Source: JAGXLC01 sp964585385 (GTDB lineage: Bacteria; Bacteroidota; Bacteroidia; Bacteroidales; UBA12077). Taken from it: a DNA stretch of 64,000 bases. The notes beneath the pieces are model-generated. The model was not told the origin of the DNA. It worked only from the letters and a program-made list of their open reading frames with translations, and did no database searches. The translations under genes and the position numbers were made by a program. Location: contig CAZPDP010000002.1 in assembly GCA_964585385.1 (NCBI GenBank), positions 1 through 64,000 of the forward strand. Reading direction: 5' to 3'. This document shows, piece after piece, positions 1-8,322 of this stretch (positions are counted from its first letter, which is position 1; every line of letters begins with the position of its first letter).

Positions 1-15
1 CACATTCTCACCCTC

Positions 16-1203
16 TCAATAATAAAGGTCGTCATACGGATACCGCTGCACGTGAATCTTTTTTACTTCCCTGTAAAGCATTTCTCTTAATTCTTCAATG
101 TTGGTTTTGTTTTTGGCAGAAATGAAGATGCTTTTTTTGTTGGTTTTAGCCATCCAGCTTTTTTTAAGCTCATGAAAAGAGCGAACCCCGTCATCGGAAT
201 TATCTACTTCGTGATCTTCAGGTTCTTCGTTATTTATTTTGTCAATTTTGTTAAAAACCATGAATATAGGGGTGTCATTCACGCCAATTTCGTGCAGGGT
301 ATTGTGAACAACGTTAATATGTTCCTCAAAACTGGGGTGACTGATATCCACCATGTGAAGCAATATATCCGCTTCTCTTACTTCGTCAAGCGTTGATTTG
401 AAGGATTCAACCAGGCTGTGCGGCAGTTTTCGGATAAATCCAACCGTATCGGTTATAAGGAAAGGCAGGTTTCCCACGGCAATTTTACGAACTGTGGTAT
501 CCAGGGTGGCAAATAGTTTGTTTTCTTCGAAAACTTCGGCTTTGCTCAGAATATTCATCAGAGATGATTTGCCTACATTGGTATATCCCACAAGGGCCAC
601 ACGAACCAATTTGCCCCTGTTTTTTCGCTGGGTGGCTTTTTGCTTGTCGATTTTGGCCAGTTGATTTTTGAGCCGGGTGATTTTATCTCTAACAATACGG
701 CGGTCTGTTTCAATTTCCCGTTCACCGGGCCCCCTGGTGCCAATTCCTCCACGCTGCCTTTCGAGGTGGGTCCACATTCCTGTCAACCTGGGAAGCAGGT
801 ATTCATACTGGGCCAGCTCCACTTGCGTTTTGGCATGGGCTGTTTTAGCTCTCCGGGCAAAAATGTCCAGGATAAGGTTGGCCCTGTCCATAATTTTGCA
901 CTTGAGGTATTTTTCGACGTTTCTCATTTGGGTGGGAGTGAGTTCTTCGTCGAAAATGACCGTATCGATTTTGTTCTCGTCGTTAAATTCTTTTATCTCC
1001 GCAAGTTTACCCGTTCCGATAAATGTTTTGGGATGAGGATTATTTAGCGATTGCGTAAATTTCTTTATCGGCTTGGCGCCAGCTGTCCTGGTAAGAAATG
1101 CCAGTTCATTTAAATATTCCTGAACCTGCCAGTCGTTTTGTTCGCTGTTTTTTATTCCTACTAATGTGACCCGTTCTGCACTCTTTTCCTTTTTTTCTAG
1201 CAT
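16..1203 (-). CDS. hflX: GTPase HflX
   Basis: Ribosome-associated GTPase of the HflX family, which splits or rescues stalled ribosomes under stress. The 395-residue product has the HflX N-terminal domain with the glycine-rich RGGIGTRGPGE segment (about residues 151-161), then a G domain with P-loop GYTNVGKSS (206-214), DTVG (252-255) and NKID (318-321). The ATG at 1201-1203 is the only sensible start. A TAnnTTTG-type -10 site lies just upstream on the same strand. The gene is monocistronic and divergent from the transglutaminase gene. Family assignment is secure; the cellular role is taken from the family. Confidence 0.96.
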   Translation of the reverse strand: MLEKKEKSAERVTLVGIKNSEQNDWQVQEYLNELAFLTRTAGAKPIKKFTQSLNNPHPKTFIGTGKLAEIKEFNDENKIDTVIFDEELTPTQMRNVEKYLKCKIMDRANLILDIFARRAKTAHAKTQVELAQYEYLLPRLTGMWTHLERQRGGIGTRGPGEREIETDRRIVRDKITRLKNQLAKIDKQKATQRKNRGKLVRVALVGYTNVGKSSLMNILSKAEVFEENKLFATLDTTVRKIAVGNLPFLITDTVGFIRKLPHSLVESFKSTLDEVREADILLHMVDISHPSFEEHINVVHNTLHEIGVNDTPIFMVFNKIDKINNEEPEDHEVDNSDDGVRSFHELKKSWMAKTNKKSIFISAKNKTNIEELREMLYREVKKIHVQRYPYDDLYY

Positions 1204-1226
1204 ATATTATTCACCTGTTGTTTTTG

Positions 1227-1234
1227 CAAAAGTA
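1227..1234 (-). promoter_or_regulatory. Promoter -7 element for hflX
   Basis: On the minus strand this reads TACTTTTG, matching the Bacteroidota -7 consensus TAnnTTTG, 24 nt upstream of the hflX ATG. No clear TTTG -33 box is present at the usual distance, so this is a partial match. Confidence 0.5.
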
Positions 1235-1296
1235 ATTTTTTTATCTGTTGTATAAAAAGGTTTTCTATCTGACTCTTTAATCATGTCAAGGTTTTA

Positions 1297-1327
1297 TTTC
1301 AATAGTCTTCTTTATTTATTAAATTTG
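1297..1327 (+). promoter_or_regulatory. Promoter for the transglutaminase gene
   Basis: A -7 box TAAATTTG (1320-1327) is preceded, 19 nt upstream, by TTTC (1297-1300), close to the TTTG -33 consensus of Bacteroidota. The ATG at 1354 lies 26 nt downstream. Confidence 0.5.
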
Positions 1328-1353
1328 GGAGTGAATCAAAAAAGAAACCAATT

Positions 1354-2988
1354 ATGAAACGGAATTTTCATCAAATCTTATTTGTTGCTGCCCTGCTTTT
1401 TTTCATTCCCCTTACTATGAATGGTTATACCGGTAAAGTGGAGAAGAATTTTAAAGCGCCGGGCGCTATATCCACGGGTATGACTTATGACGGACAGTAT
1501 CTTTGGATAGCCGATCGAGCCGATAAAATGTTGTATGCTGTTGACCCCGAAAGTGGTGAAATTGCGAAAAAAATTGAATCTCCGGCTTTCTGGCCTATGG
1601 GTTTGGCCTGGGATGGAAAACATCTGTGGAATGTAGATGTAAAAGGAGGCATCCCTCTTTCAGAAAACTACCAGGGATTAGTCTACAAAATCAATCCTGA
1701 GGATGGAACCGTGCTGCATACAGTCAACACCCCGGCCACTACACCCCGTGGACTTACCTGGGACGGTAAATACTTATGGTGCGTGGATAACAGTTCTGAT
1801 AAAATTATTCAGTTTAACCCGGAAGACGGAACCACTATCAAGTCATTCAGGTCTCCTGCTAATGATCCCAGGGGAATCACTTTTGATGGTAAATATCTTT
1901 GGATATCAGACCGGATGAACGATGAAATCTATATGGTTTCTCCTGAGAATGGCTCAGTAATAATCATTACGCATGCTCCCGGAAAGTTTACCCGGGGACT
2001 GGCCTTTCAGGACAATTCCCTTTGGGCAGTCGACTCCCAGGACGACCAGGTATACCGTCTCACCGTAAGAGACGGGGAAAAATACCGCAGATCAGAACCT
2101 CGCAAGGCTGTTGTGAACTATACCCATGAAATCACCAATTATGGTCCGGGAATGGTCAAGAAGGCCGATATTCATATCGCCATTCCCACCGAAAGAAACA
2201 ACCAGGATTTAAATGAAGAGATTTCCTACTCCCCGGATTATACTGATATCGTTACAGACAAATGGGATCAGAAAACAGCCCATTTCAGTAAAGAGAATAT
2301 TGCCCCGGGAGAAACCATGGAGACCAATATGAATGTGGAATGTACAACGTATGATGTACGCTGGTTTATTTATCCCGATGAAGTGGGTGCTCTGGACCAG
2401 GTTCCTAAAGACATAAAGGACAGGTACCTGGAAAATAACGAGAAATATCAATACGAACACCCAATCATTCAGGACGCTGTGGATAAAGCAGTGGATAAAA
2501 ATGAAAAGAATCCTTACTGGATGGCCCGTGACCTGTTCAACTATTTGATTGACAACATGTATTATGAGATGGTGGGAGGCTGGAATACCGCACCTGCTGT
2601 ACTTGAAAGAGGCAATGGATCCTGCTCCGAATACACATTCGTATACATTGCCATGTGTCGTTCGGTAGGAATTCCTGCACGGTATGTTGGCTCAGTAGTA
2701 GTTCGCGGAGACCAGGCCAGTCTTGATGATGTCTTCCACAGGTGGGTTGAAATCTATCTGCCCAACTATGGCTGGGTACCGGTTGATCCAAGCGGTGGTG
2801 ACCAAAAACAGCCCAGGGACCAGGCTAACTATATCGGACATCTTTCGAACCGTTTCCTGATTACCACACAAAGTGGCGGAGGGTCAGAAACCATGGAATG
2901 GACTTATAATTCCAACGACTCATGGGTTACAGAACCGAAAACCTATGTGGTTTCCGATCATTTTGCTGACTGGAAACCGGAGGAATAA
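1354..2988 (+). CDS. Secreted beta-propeller/transglutaminase-like protein
   Basis: 544 residues with a signal peptide (about 1-24). Five repeats of about 40-50 residues follow, each around an RGLxxDGKYLWxxD core (about 40-245), as in NHL/YVTN-type propellers. After an Ig-like stretch comes a transglutaminase-core domain with a visible papain-like triad: Cys424 (GNGSCSEY), His462 (FHRWVEIY) and Asp478 (PVDPS). Family members act as cysteine proteases, peptide N-glycanases or crosslinkers; the substrate here is unknown. The propeller probably binds a partner or wall component. No T9SS sorting domain is visible, so the protein is likely periplasmic. A hairpin follows the stop. Confidence 0.85.
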   Translation: MKRNFHQILFVAALLFFIPLTMNGYTGKVEKNFKAPGAISTGMTYDGQYLWIADRADKMLYAVDPESGEIAKKIESPAFWPMGLAWDGKHLWNVDVKGGIPLSENYQGLVYKINPEDGTVLHTVNTPATTPRGLTWDGKYLWCVDNSSDKIIQFNPEDGTTIKSFRSPANDPRGITFDGKYLWISDRMNDEIYMVSPENGSVIIITHAPGKFTRGLAFQDNSLWAVDSQDDQVYRLTVRDGEKYRRSEPRKAVVNYTHEITNYGPGMVKKADIHIAIPTERNNQDLNEEISYSPDYTDIVTDKWDQKTAHFSKENIAPGETMETNMNVECTTYDVRWFIYPDEVGALDQVPKDIKDRYLENNEKYQYEHPIIQDAVDKAVDKNEKNPYWMARDLFNYLIDNMYYEMVGGWNTAPAVLERGNGSCSEYTFVYIAMCRSVGIPARYVGSVVVRGDQASLDDVFHRWVEIYLPNYGWVPVDPSGGDQKQPRDQANYIGHLSNRFLITTQSGGGSETMEWTYNSNDSWVTEPKTYVVSDHFADWKPEE

Positions 2989-3040
2989 GACCTTTTACTG
3001 ATATTACACACAAGTAGCAAGAATATGAAAACAATTTAGT

Positions 3041-3072
3041 TTCCCGGTCGTTTGATACTAAATGACCGGGAA
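3041..3072 (+). terminator. Hairpin between transglutaminase and rhomboid genes
   Basis: A 13-bp stem (one G-T pair), TTCCCGGTCGTTT and AAATGACCGGGAA, encloses a 6-nt loop. It sits 52 nt after the upstream stop and ends 8 nt before the rhomboid ATG. There is no long T run, so it could be a terminator or a 5' structure affecting rhomboid translation. Confidence 0.55.
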
Positions 3073-3080
3073 TTAAAATT

Positions 3081-3770
3081 ATGAGTATGAATCCGGAGAA
3101 GAAGAAATTTATTTACAGCTTGATTTTTCCGGTAGCTTTTGTAGTTCTCATTTGGGTCATCAAAATAGCCGAATGGACTCTTGGTGAAGATTTTGGTTTT
3201 TTAGGCATCTATCCTTTACGACCTGAAAATCTGCATGGAATACTTACCTCACCCCTGGTACACAGTGACTGGGGTCACCTGGCTGCCAATACTGTTCCCA
3301 TACTTGTACTGGGAGTGGGACTGTTTTATTTTTACAGGCCCATTGCTATCAAAGTTTTCATTCTGATTTACCTTATTGCCGGATTTTGGCTCTGGTTTGG
3401 AGGCCGTCCCGGGTATCATATCGGGGCCAGTGGCATTATATACGGACTGGCAGCATTTCTGTTTCTTAGCGGAGTTCTGCGAAAATATACTCGTCTGATG
3501 GCCCTTTCCCTTTTGGTTGTATTTCTTTACGGAAGCCTTATCTGGGGGATATTCCCCCTTGATATGAGAACCTCCTGGGAAGGTCATTTATATGGAGCCA
3601 TAGCAGGCTTGATTATCGCTGTCTACTACAAAAACCGGGGCCCCCAGCGTAAAAAATATGACTGGGAAATAGAAGAAGAACTCGAGGAGAAAGGAGGAAA
3701 CTGGGATGAGTACGACTGGGAAATTTATTACCACTACCATGGGAAAAAAGATGGAGAAGACAGACGCTAA
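3081..3770 (+). CDS. Rhomboid-family intramembrane serine protease with acidic tail
   Basis: 229-residue polytopic membrane protein. Rhomboid hallmarks are visible: HLAANT (HxxxN), the serine motif GASG, and the catalytic His in WEGHLYGA. The family cuts transmembrane substrates inside the bilayer. After the last helix (about residue 185) the protein carries an unusual, very charged cytoplasmic tail with two copies of YDWEI and many Glu/Asp residues. The start ATG directly follows a stable hairpin. It is the first of three rhomboid genes in the window. Confidence 0.88.
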   Translation: MSMNPEKKKFIYSLIFPVAFVVLIWVIKIAEWTLGEDFGFLGIYPLRPENLHGILTSPLVHSDWGHLAANTVPILVLGVGLFYFYRPIAIKVFILIYLIAGFWLWFGGRPGYHIGASGIIYGLAAFLFLSGVLRKYTRLMALSLLVVFLYGSLIWGIFPLDMRTSWEGHLYGAIAGLIIAVYYKNRGPQRKKYDWEIEEELEEKGGNWDEYDWEIYYHYHGKKDGEDRR

Positions 3771-3795
3771 AACCATACATTTAAAAAAACAGATG

Positions 3796-4653
3796 TTAAT
3801 ATCCCTGCGTTCTGAAATTATCAGTAATAGACAATTCTTTGGGTGTGATACTCAAGACAGGAAAATCTGATTTGTTCAGCATATGTTGTGCATTACCACC
3901 AATCACCATACCGGAAAAACTGAGTGATTGCTCGGTCATTATAGAAATCAGGTCGGCATCTATCTGACTGGCATAATCCAGTGTGAGGTCTGTGATATTT
4001 TTGCCGGAAAGCATCTCTGTAGTGTGCAGGATATTGTTTTTGTCCAGGTACTCTTCTGTCTGTTTTGCGTAGGAATTGAGTTTCTTTTCAAACTCTTTTG
4101 TTAGTGTTTGGCTAACCTTGACGATATGGATTTTAGCGTTGAAAAAACGGGCTACCTGCGTAGTAAATGTAACTTTCTGTCTTGTGTCATAAGAAGTATC
4201 AAGAGGTAAAACGATATTTCTTATATCATCCGGAGATTTGGTTTCCCGGATGGTAAAAACCGGCCTGTTGGTTGCCGCAATAATTTTAAATGTGTTGCTT
4301 CCCAAAAAGAACTTCTCAAAACCGGAAGCACCATGCGTTGAAGATACTAAGAAGGAGTTTTCAAATGAGTGGGCCTGGTTGACTACTTCCTGGTAGATTT
4401 TACCCTTTTTGATGATATAGGTTAATTCAGCATGATCGGGTAGCTTGTTTTTATAGGTATTCAGTATCTTATCAAATTTTTTAACCGCCAGTTTATACTC
4501 TTTTTCTTCACTTACATGAAAGAAATCGTTACTTTTTTTCTGAACGAAAACCATCTCAATCTTAGATGGAATCTTTTTAGAAAGGGTAATGGCTAAATTT
4601 AAACCGACAAGGGATTCGTCGGAAAAATCGATTGGGACAATTATTCTCTTCAT
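3796..4653 (-). CDS. Universal stress protein with two UspA domains
   Basis: 285 residues forming two tandem UspA folds (about 1-140 and 147-275). The first domain keeps a nucleotide-binding signature (HGASGFEKFFLGS); the second is degenerate at the matching site. Such proteins bind ATP or other ligands and respond to stress or starvation; the exact role is unknown. The ATG is preceded on the minus strand by a TAAATTTG promoter element. The gene is convergent with the upstream rhomboid, leaving 25 bp between the stop codons. Confidence 0.88.
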   Translation of the reverse strand: MKRIIVPIDFSDESLVGLNLAITLSKKIPSKIEMVFVQKKSNDFFHVSEEKEYKLAVKKFDKILNTYKNKLPDHAELTYIIKKGKIYQEVVNQAHSFENSFLVSSTHGASGFEKFFLGSNTFKIIAATNRPVFTIRETKSPDDIRNIVLPLDTSYDTRQKVTFTTQVARFFNAKIHIVKVSQTLTKEFEKKLNSYAKQTEEYLDKNNILHTTEMLSGKNITDLTLDYASQIDADLISIMTEQSLSFSGMVIGGNAQHMLNKSDFPVLSITPKELSITDNFRTQGY

Positions 4654-4675
4654 AGCAGACGAGTTGTTTGGTTAT

Positions 4676-4683
4676 CAAATTTA
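4676..4683 (-). promoter_or_regulatory. Promoter -7 element for the Usp gene
   Basis: Reads TAAATTTG on the minus strand (consensus TAnnTTTG), 23 nt upstream of the Usp ATG. The -33 region is weak. Confidence 0.45.
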
Positions 4684-4822
4684 ATTAAATAATTGATAAG
4701 TTGAAAACTTTCCCGTCTAATTATGTCAGAGGGTTAGCTCGTCGAGTACTTTAAATATTTGTTAAAAAGTATTATTCTTCAGGGAAAATTCCTATTTTTA
4801 AAGTTCAAAATCAGTTTTTTTC

Positions 4823-5518
4823 ATGAACTATAATACTAATCTTAAGATCAAAGATTGGGCGGTGGAAGATCGTCCCAGGGAAAAAATGCTTTATAAGGGA
4901 ACAGCCAGTTTGTCCGATGCAGAGCTGATTGCTGTCCTGATTGGTTCCGGTTCAAAAACAGAAACCGCTGTAGAATTGTCCAAACGTATTCTGAACAGTG
5001 TGGGTAATAATCTGAATGAGCTTGGTAAACTGGATGTTTCAGATCTGAAAAAATTTACAGGCATTGGTGAGGCCAAGGCAATCAGCATTGCAGGGGCTTT
5101 AGAACTGGGCAGACGAAGAAAGCTTTCAGAAGCTCTTATTAGGAAAAAAATTACATCCAGCCGGGATGTTTATGATAAAGTTTCTCAGAAACTGGTGGAT
5201 TTGCCTCACGAAGAATTTTGGGTGCTCTACCTGAACAGAGCTAATCGTGTTTTGTCTGAAAAACGCGTGAGCCAGGGTGGTGTATCCGGGACAGTCACCG
5301 ATGTGCGGATTATTCTTAAAACGGCCCTTAATGAGCTGGCTTCTTCCATCATATTATTTCACAATCATCCTTCAGGAAATATAAACCCCAGCAAAGCTGA
5401 TATTCAGATTACCAATAAACTAAAAGATGCCTCCGGCCTGATGGACATTCAAGTGCTTGATCACTTGGTAATAGGGCAAGATAATTATTACAGCTTTGCT
5501 GACGAAGGATTGATATGA
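4823..5518 (+). CDS. radC: RadC-family JAB-domain protein
   Basis: 231 residues. The N-terminal half has helix-hairpin-helix-like sequence (KFTGIGEAKAISIAGALELG). The C-terminal JAB1/MPN metalloprotease-like domain has the motif FHNHPSGNINPSKAD, with an upstream Glu (EEFWVLYLN). The family is historically called DNA repair protein RadC, but its biochemical role is unsettled. The length is typical. It is followed after 19 bp by the FemAB-like gene on the same strand. Confidence 0.93.
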   Translation: MNYNTNLKIKDWAVEDRPREKMLYKGTASLSDAELIAVLIGSGSKTETAVELSKRILNSVGNNLNELGKLDVSDLKKFTGIGEAKAISIAGALELGRRRKLSEALIRKKITSSRDVYDKVSQKLVDLPHEEFWVLYLNRANRVLSEKRVSQGGVSGTVTDVRIILKTALNELASSIILFHNHPSGNINPSKADIQITNKLKDASGLMDIQVLDHLVIGQDNYYSFADEGLI

Positions 5519-5537
5519 TTTCATTATATTTGATATC

Positions 5538-6476
5538 ATGGAAAAACAATACCAGGTAAAACACCTCAAAAATGAAGAAATTAATTTCATGAAGTGGGAC
5601 AATTGCATCAACAATTCCCACAACGGAAACATTTATGCATTTTCCTGGTATCTCGATATTGTTTGTGAAAACTGGGAAGCCCTTATAGAGTCAGATTATG
5701 AGTCTGTTATGCCTATCCTTCCAGCCAGAAGGGCAGGAGTTAACTATACTTTTACCACATACCTGGCAAACCAGCTGGGCGTCTTTTCCACCTATATACT
5801 GGATGAGTCTAAGGTTAATGCCTTCATGAAGAAACTTGAATCGGTTTATCCTAACTTTTATCTCAATCTCAATAAATTCAATAAAATTGATAAATCTCTT
5901 TACAAACAAGATTTAATTCCAACCTTTGAATTCGATTTAATCGGAGATTACAACAGAATACACAATAATTATTCGGAAGAGAATCTGAAAGCCTTAAAAA
6001 ATGCCGATAATCATAAAATTTCGGTGATTAAAGGAATGCTGCCCAATGATTTTTTAAAATTCGTGGTTCGGAAAAACATTGTCTCCTCCGCCAAACTTAG
6101 ACTCAAAGATGTAAGCAGGCTGCGCAAAATTATAGCTTTTGTCATGCAACACGGTCTTGGGGAGATCTATTCAGCCTATGGTCCACCCAATACACTTGAG
6201 GCAGCCATCCTGTTTCTAAAGTCAAACCGTAAAATCAATCTGCTTTTTACTGCTGTGACGAAGGAAGGAATTGCCATGAGTACAATGCACAAAATGATAG
6301 ACCACTACATCAGCAAACATGCCGGGGAGAATCTGACTTTAAATTTTGAGAATCTTGAGCTTCCCAACAAAAACGAATTTTGCCGGGGTTTCGGGGGCAA
6401 GGAATACCATTATACCCATCTGAGAAATCCGGGAATCGCCTGGTACAATAAAATTCTTCTTAACTTATTCGCTTAA
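5538..6476 (+). CDS. FemAB/GNAT-like hypothetical protein
   Basis: 312 residues, no signal peptide or membrane segment. The N-terminal pattern (NGNIYAFSWYLDIVCENW, then a VMPILPARR strand) resembles a family of Bacteroidota proteins related to FemAB/GNAT acyltransferases. The middle has lysine-rich helices and the C-terminal half keeps a GNAT-like strand order. No catalytic residue can be named with certainty. It lies 19 bp after radC, probably co-transcribed, and its stop abuts the ruvC stop on the opposite strand. A peptidoglycan or lipid acyltransferase role is possible but unproven. Confidence 0.7.
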   Translation: MEKQYQVKHLKNEEINFMKWDNCINNSHNGNIYAFSWYLDIVCENWEALIESDYESVMPILPARRAGVNYTFTTYLANQLGVFSTYILDESKVNAFMKKLESVYPNFYLNLNKFNKIDKSLYKQDLIPTFEFDLIGDYNRIHNNYSEENLKALKNADNHKISVIKGMLPNDFLKFVVRKNIVSSAKLRLKDVSRLRKIIAFVMQHGLGEIYSAYGPPNTLEAAILFLKSNRKINLLFTAVTKEGIAMSTMHKMIDHYISKHAGENLTLNFENLELPNKNEFCRGFGGKEYHYTHLRNPGIAWYNKILLNLFA

Positions 6477-7019
6477 TTATTCCTTTATTTTTCCGGGATT
6501 TTTTGCAATGAAGTCTTTCCAGCTATTATACCCGGCTTCTGATTTAGGCAGGCCGTTGTTGTAAAAATGACAAACAGCAGCAGCAAGACCATCTGTGGCA
6601 TCCAGGTTATTGGGGAGTCGTTCAATAGTGAACATCTTTTGAAGCATCCCCGCAACCTGCTCTTTTGAAGCATTTCCGTTGCCTGTTATGGATTGCTTAA
6701 TTTTTCTCGGAGCGTATTCGAATATAGGCAGTTTCCGGTAGAGCGCCGCAGCCATTGCTACTCCCTGTGCCCGTCCTAACTTTAACATTGATTGAACATT
6801 CTTTCCGTAAAAAGGAGCCTCAAGGGCAACTTCATCGGGGCTGTAATAGTCGATTATCTGCAGTATACGATTAAATATTTTTTGCAGCCTTTCGTAATGG
6901 TCATCAATTTTGTAAAGTTCGATGACGCCAAGATAGATCAATTCAGGTTCTTTGGCTTCTTTGTTGACGAGACCATAACCCATTATCGATGTGCCCGGAT
7001 CAATTCCTAAAATTATCAT
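6477..7019 (-). CDS. ruvC: Holliday junction endonuclease RuvC
   Basis: 180 residues. The acidic active-site residues of the RuvC nuclease fold are present: Asp7 (IDPG), Glu67 (ALEAPF), and Asp140 with Asp143 (LDATDG). RuvC resolves Holliday junctions together with RuvAB during recombinational repair. It is the last gene of a minus-strand run, starting 10 bp after the S41 protease stop, and ends exactly against the convergent FemAB-like gene with no spacer. Confidence 0.96.
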   Translation of the reverse strand: MIILGIDPGTSIMGYGLVNKEAKEPELIYLGVIELYKIDDHYERLQKIFNRILQIIDYYSPDEVALEAPFYGKNVQSMLKLGRAQGVAMAAALYRKLPIFEYAPRKIKQSITGNGNASKEQVAGMLQKMFTIERLPNNLDATDGLAAAVCHFYNNGLPKSEAGYNSWKDFIAKNPGKIKE

Positions 7020-7029
7020 GTATTTTATT

Positions 7030-8322
7030 TTACTGTGCCCCGATTATATCTCTGAGGCTATTGTATTCAACTTTATTATAAAACGATCTTTGAACTGTTT
7101 TGGTTGTACTGAAGTAACCGTTTTCAATATGGAAGAGAGCCTGTTGGAGGCAATCTTCCTCTTTGCTTCCGAATCTTTCTGCTAAATCATCGGGGACTTC
7201 AGCATCCGCTGGTATTCCAGTATAATAATCTGATTCTTCATTGGCATTAGCAACCCGGAAACAGACAGGAAGAAACGCATAATGCCTTTGGTTGTCATAA
7301 AAAGCATACATCCCCACGGGTTTGCCATGGGTGTCCAGACCCACCAGGTAAACATCCAGGAATGGCTTCAGTCCGTTTATAAGAGCCTCACTGGCGGACG
7401 CGGTTGCTTGCGTGGTAATAAAGTATACCCTCGAGAGATTCATTGAAAGGGAAAGAGAATCTTCTTCCAATTTGTGGGAAGAATTCATGTCTTCCTTTTT
7501 GTCGTTATGCATCAATTGCGCGAAAATTTTTCCTATATCCCCCTGACTTATTACATAATCTGCTGTTTCTTTTGCTTTACTGAGCATTCCTCCTCCGTTG
7601 TATCTGAGGTCAATGATTATATCGTTTAAATTTTCTGAAGATAACTCCTGAAAAGCCTGGTAGAGCTCGTCTGAGGTTTTCTCAATAAAGCTGTTTAAAA
7701 CCATGTAGCCGACTTTGTATCCGTTTGTATCTATAATGCTGGTATGCAGAACAGTATTGACCGATATTTCCTCTTTAGCAAAAGTTGTATCTACTATTTC
7801 ACCTGAAGGGGATTCTAGAAGAAAATCATTTTCAACTCCCACCTCGTTGGGTCCCATAAGATTATTCAGATCAACGTTTGGCGAGATGGAAGTTCCGTTG
7901 ATTTTCCTTATTATCCATCCTCTTTCAATGTTTTTGGATTTCAGCGGTGAGTCGTTGAAAACAAAAGTGATTCTCAGGTTATTCTGTGCGTCCCATTTTT
8001 GGCCGTAACCATAACCAATATAAGCACCCTGCTGATAATACTGTTCAAATTGTTCAACCGTGGTTATGTAGCTCCATCTGTCTCTGGGTACCCGAAGGGA
8101 GTCTAATATTTCCTGTGGGTTTTTATAATGGGTTGGGTCAAGTTCGGGCATTTCATCATACCATAAATACCACTCTTTCATTAAATTGTAAAATGGCTTG
8201 TTTGCCTCATCGTACATGGTTTTGCCTTCATCCGGATCAATTCTTTCTTCACAACCGGAAAAAACCATGAAGAATAATACAAATCCCCAAAGAGGTAAAA
8301 TATATTTTCTATTCAAGGGCAT
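7030..8322 (-). CDS. S41-family C-terminal processing protease, lipoprotein
   Basis: 430 residues with a lipoprotein signal peptide (lipobox FSGC, Cys24), so it is probably membrane-anchored in the periplasm. A degenerate PDZ-like region lies at about 105-180. The S41 core includes DLRYNGGG (239-245), the serine region TASASE (Ser309/Ser311) and a Lys in HGKP (Lys334), matching the Ser/Lys dyad of tail-specific proteases. Substrates are unknown. The start overlaps the end of the EamA gene by 14 bp, supporting an operon lipoprotein-EamA-S41-ruvC. Confidence 0.9.
   Translation of the reverse strand: MPLNRKYILPLWGFVLFFMVFSGCEERIDPDEGKTMYDEANKPFYNLMKEWYLWYDEMPELDPTHYKNPQEILDSLRVPRDRWSYITTVEQFEQYYQQGAYIGYGYGQKWDAQNNLRITFVFNDSPLKSKNIERGWIIRKINGTSISPNVDLNNLMGPNEVGVENDFLLESPSGEIVDTTFAKEEISVNTVLHTSIIDTNGYKVGYMVLNSFIEKTSDELYQAFQELSSENLNDIIIDLRYNGGGMLSKAKETADYVISQGDIGKIFAQLMHNDKKEDMNSSHKLEEDSLSLSMNLSRVYFITTQATASASEALINGLKPFLDVYLVGLDTHGKPVGMYAFYDNQRHYAFLPVCFRVANANEESDYYTGIPADAEVPDDLAERFGSKEEDCLQQALFHIENGYFSTTKTVQRSFYNKVEYNSLRDIIGAQ

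Noticed and set aside
640..1047. 135-residue plus-strand ORF inside hflX
   Set aside because: It is the antisense shadow of a well-conserved gene and its translation resembles no protein family.
5525..5532. Exact TATATTTG promoter box just upstream of the FemAB-like gene
   Set aside because: It is only 5 nt before the ATG, so transcription would begin at or beyond the start codon, and no -33 box is present at the right distance. A chance match in AT-rich DNA is likelier.
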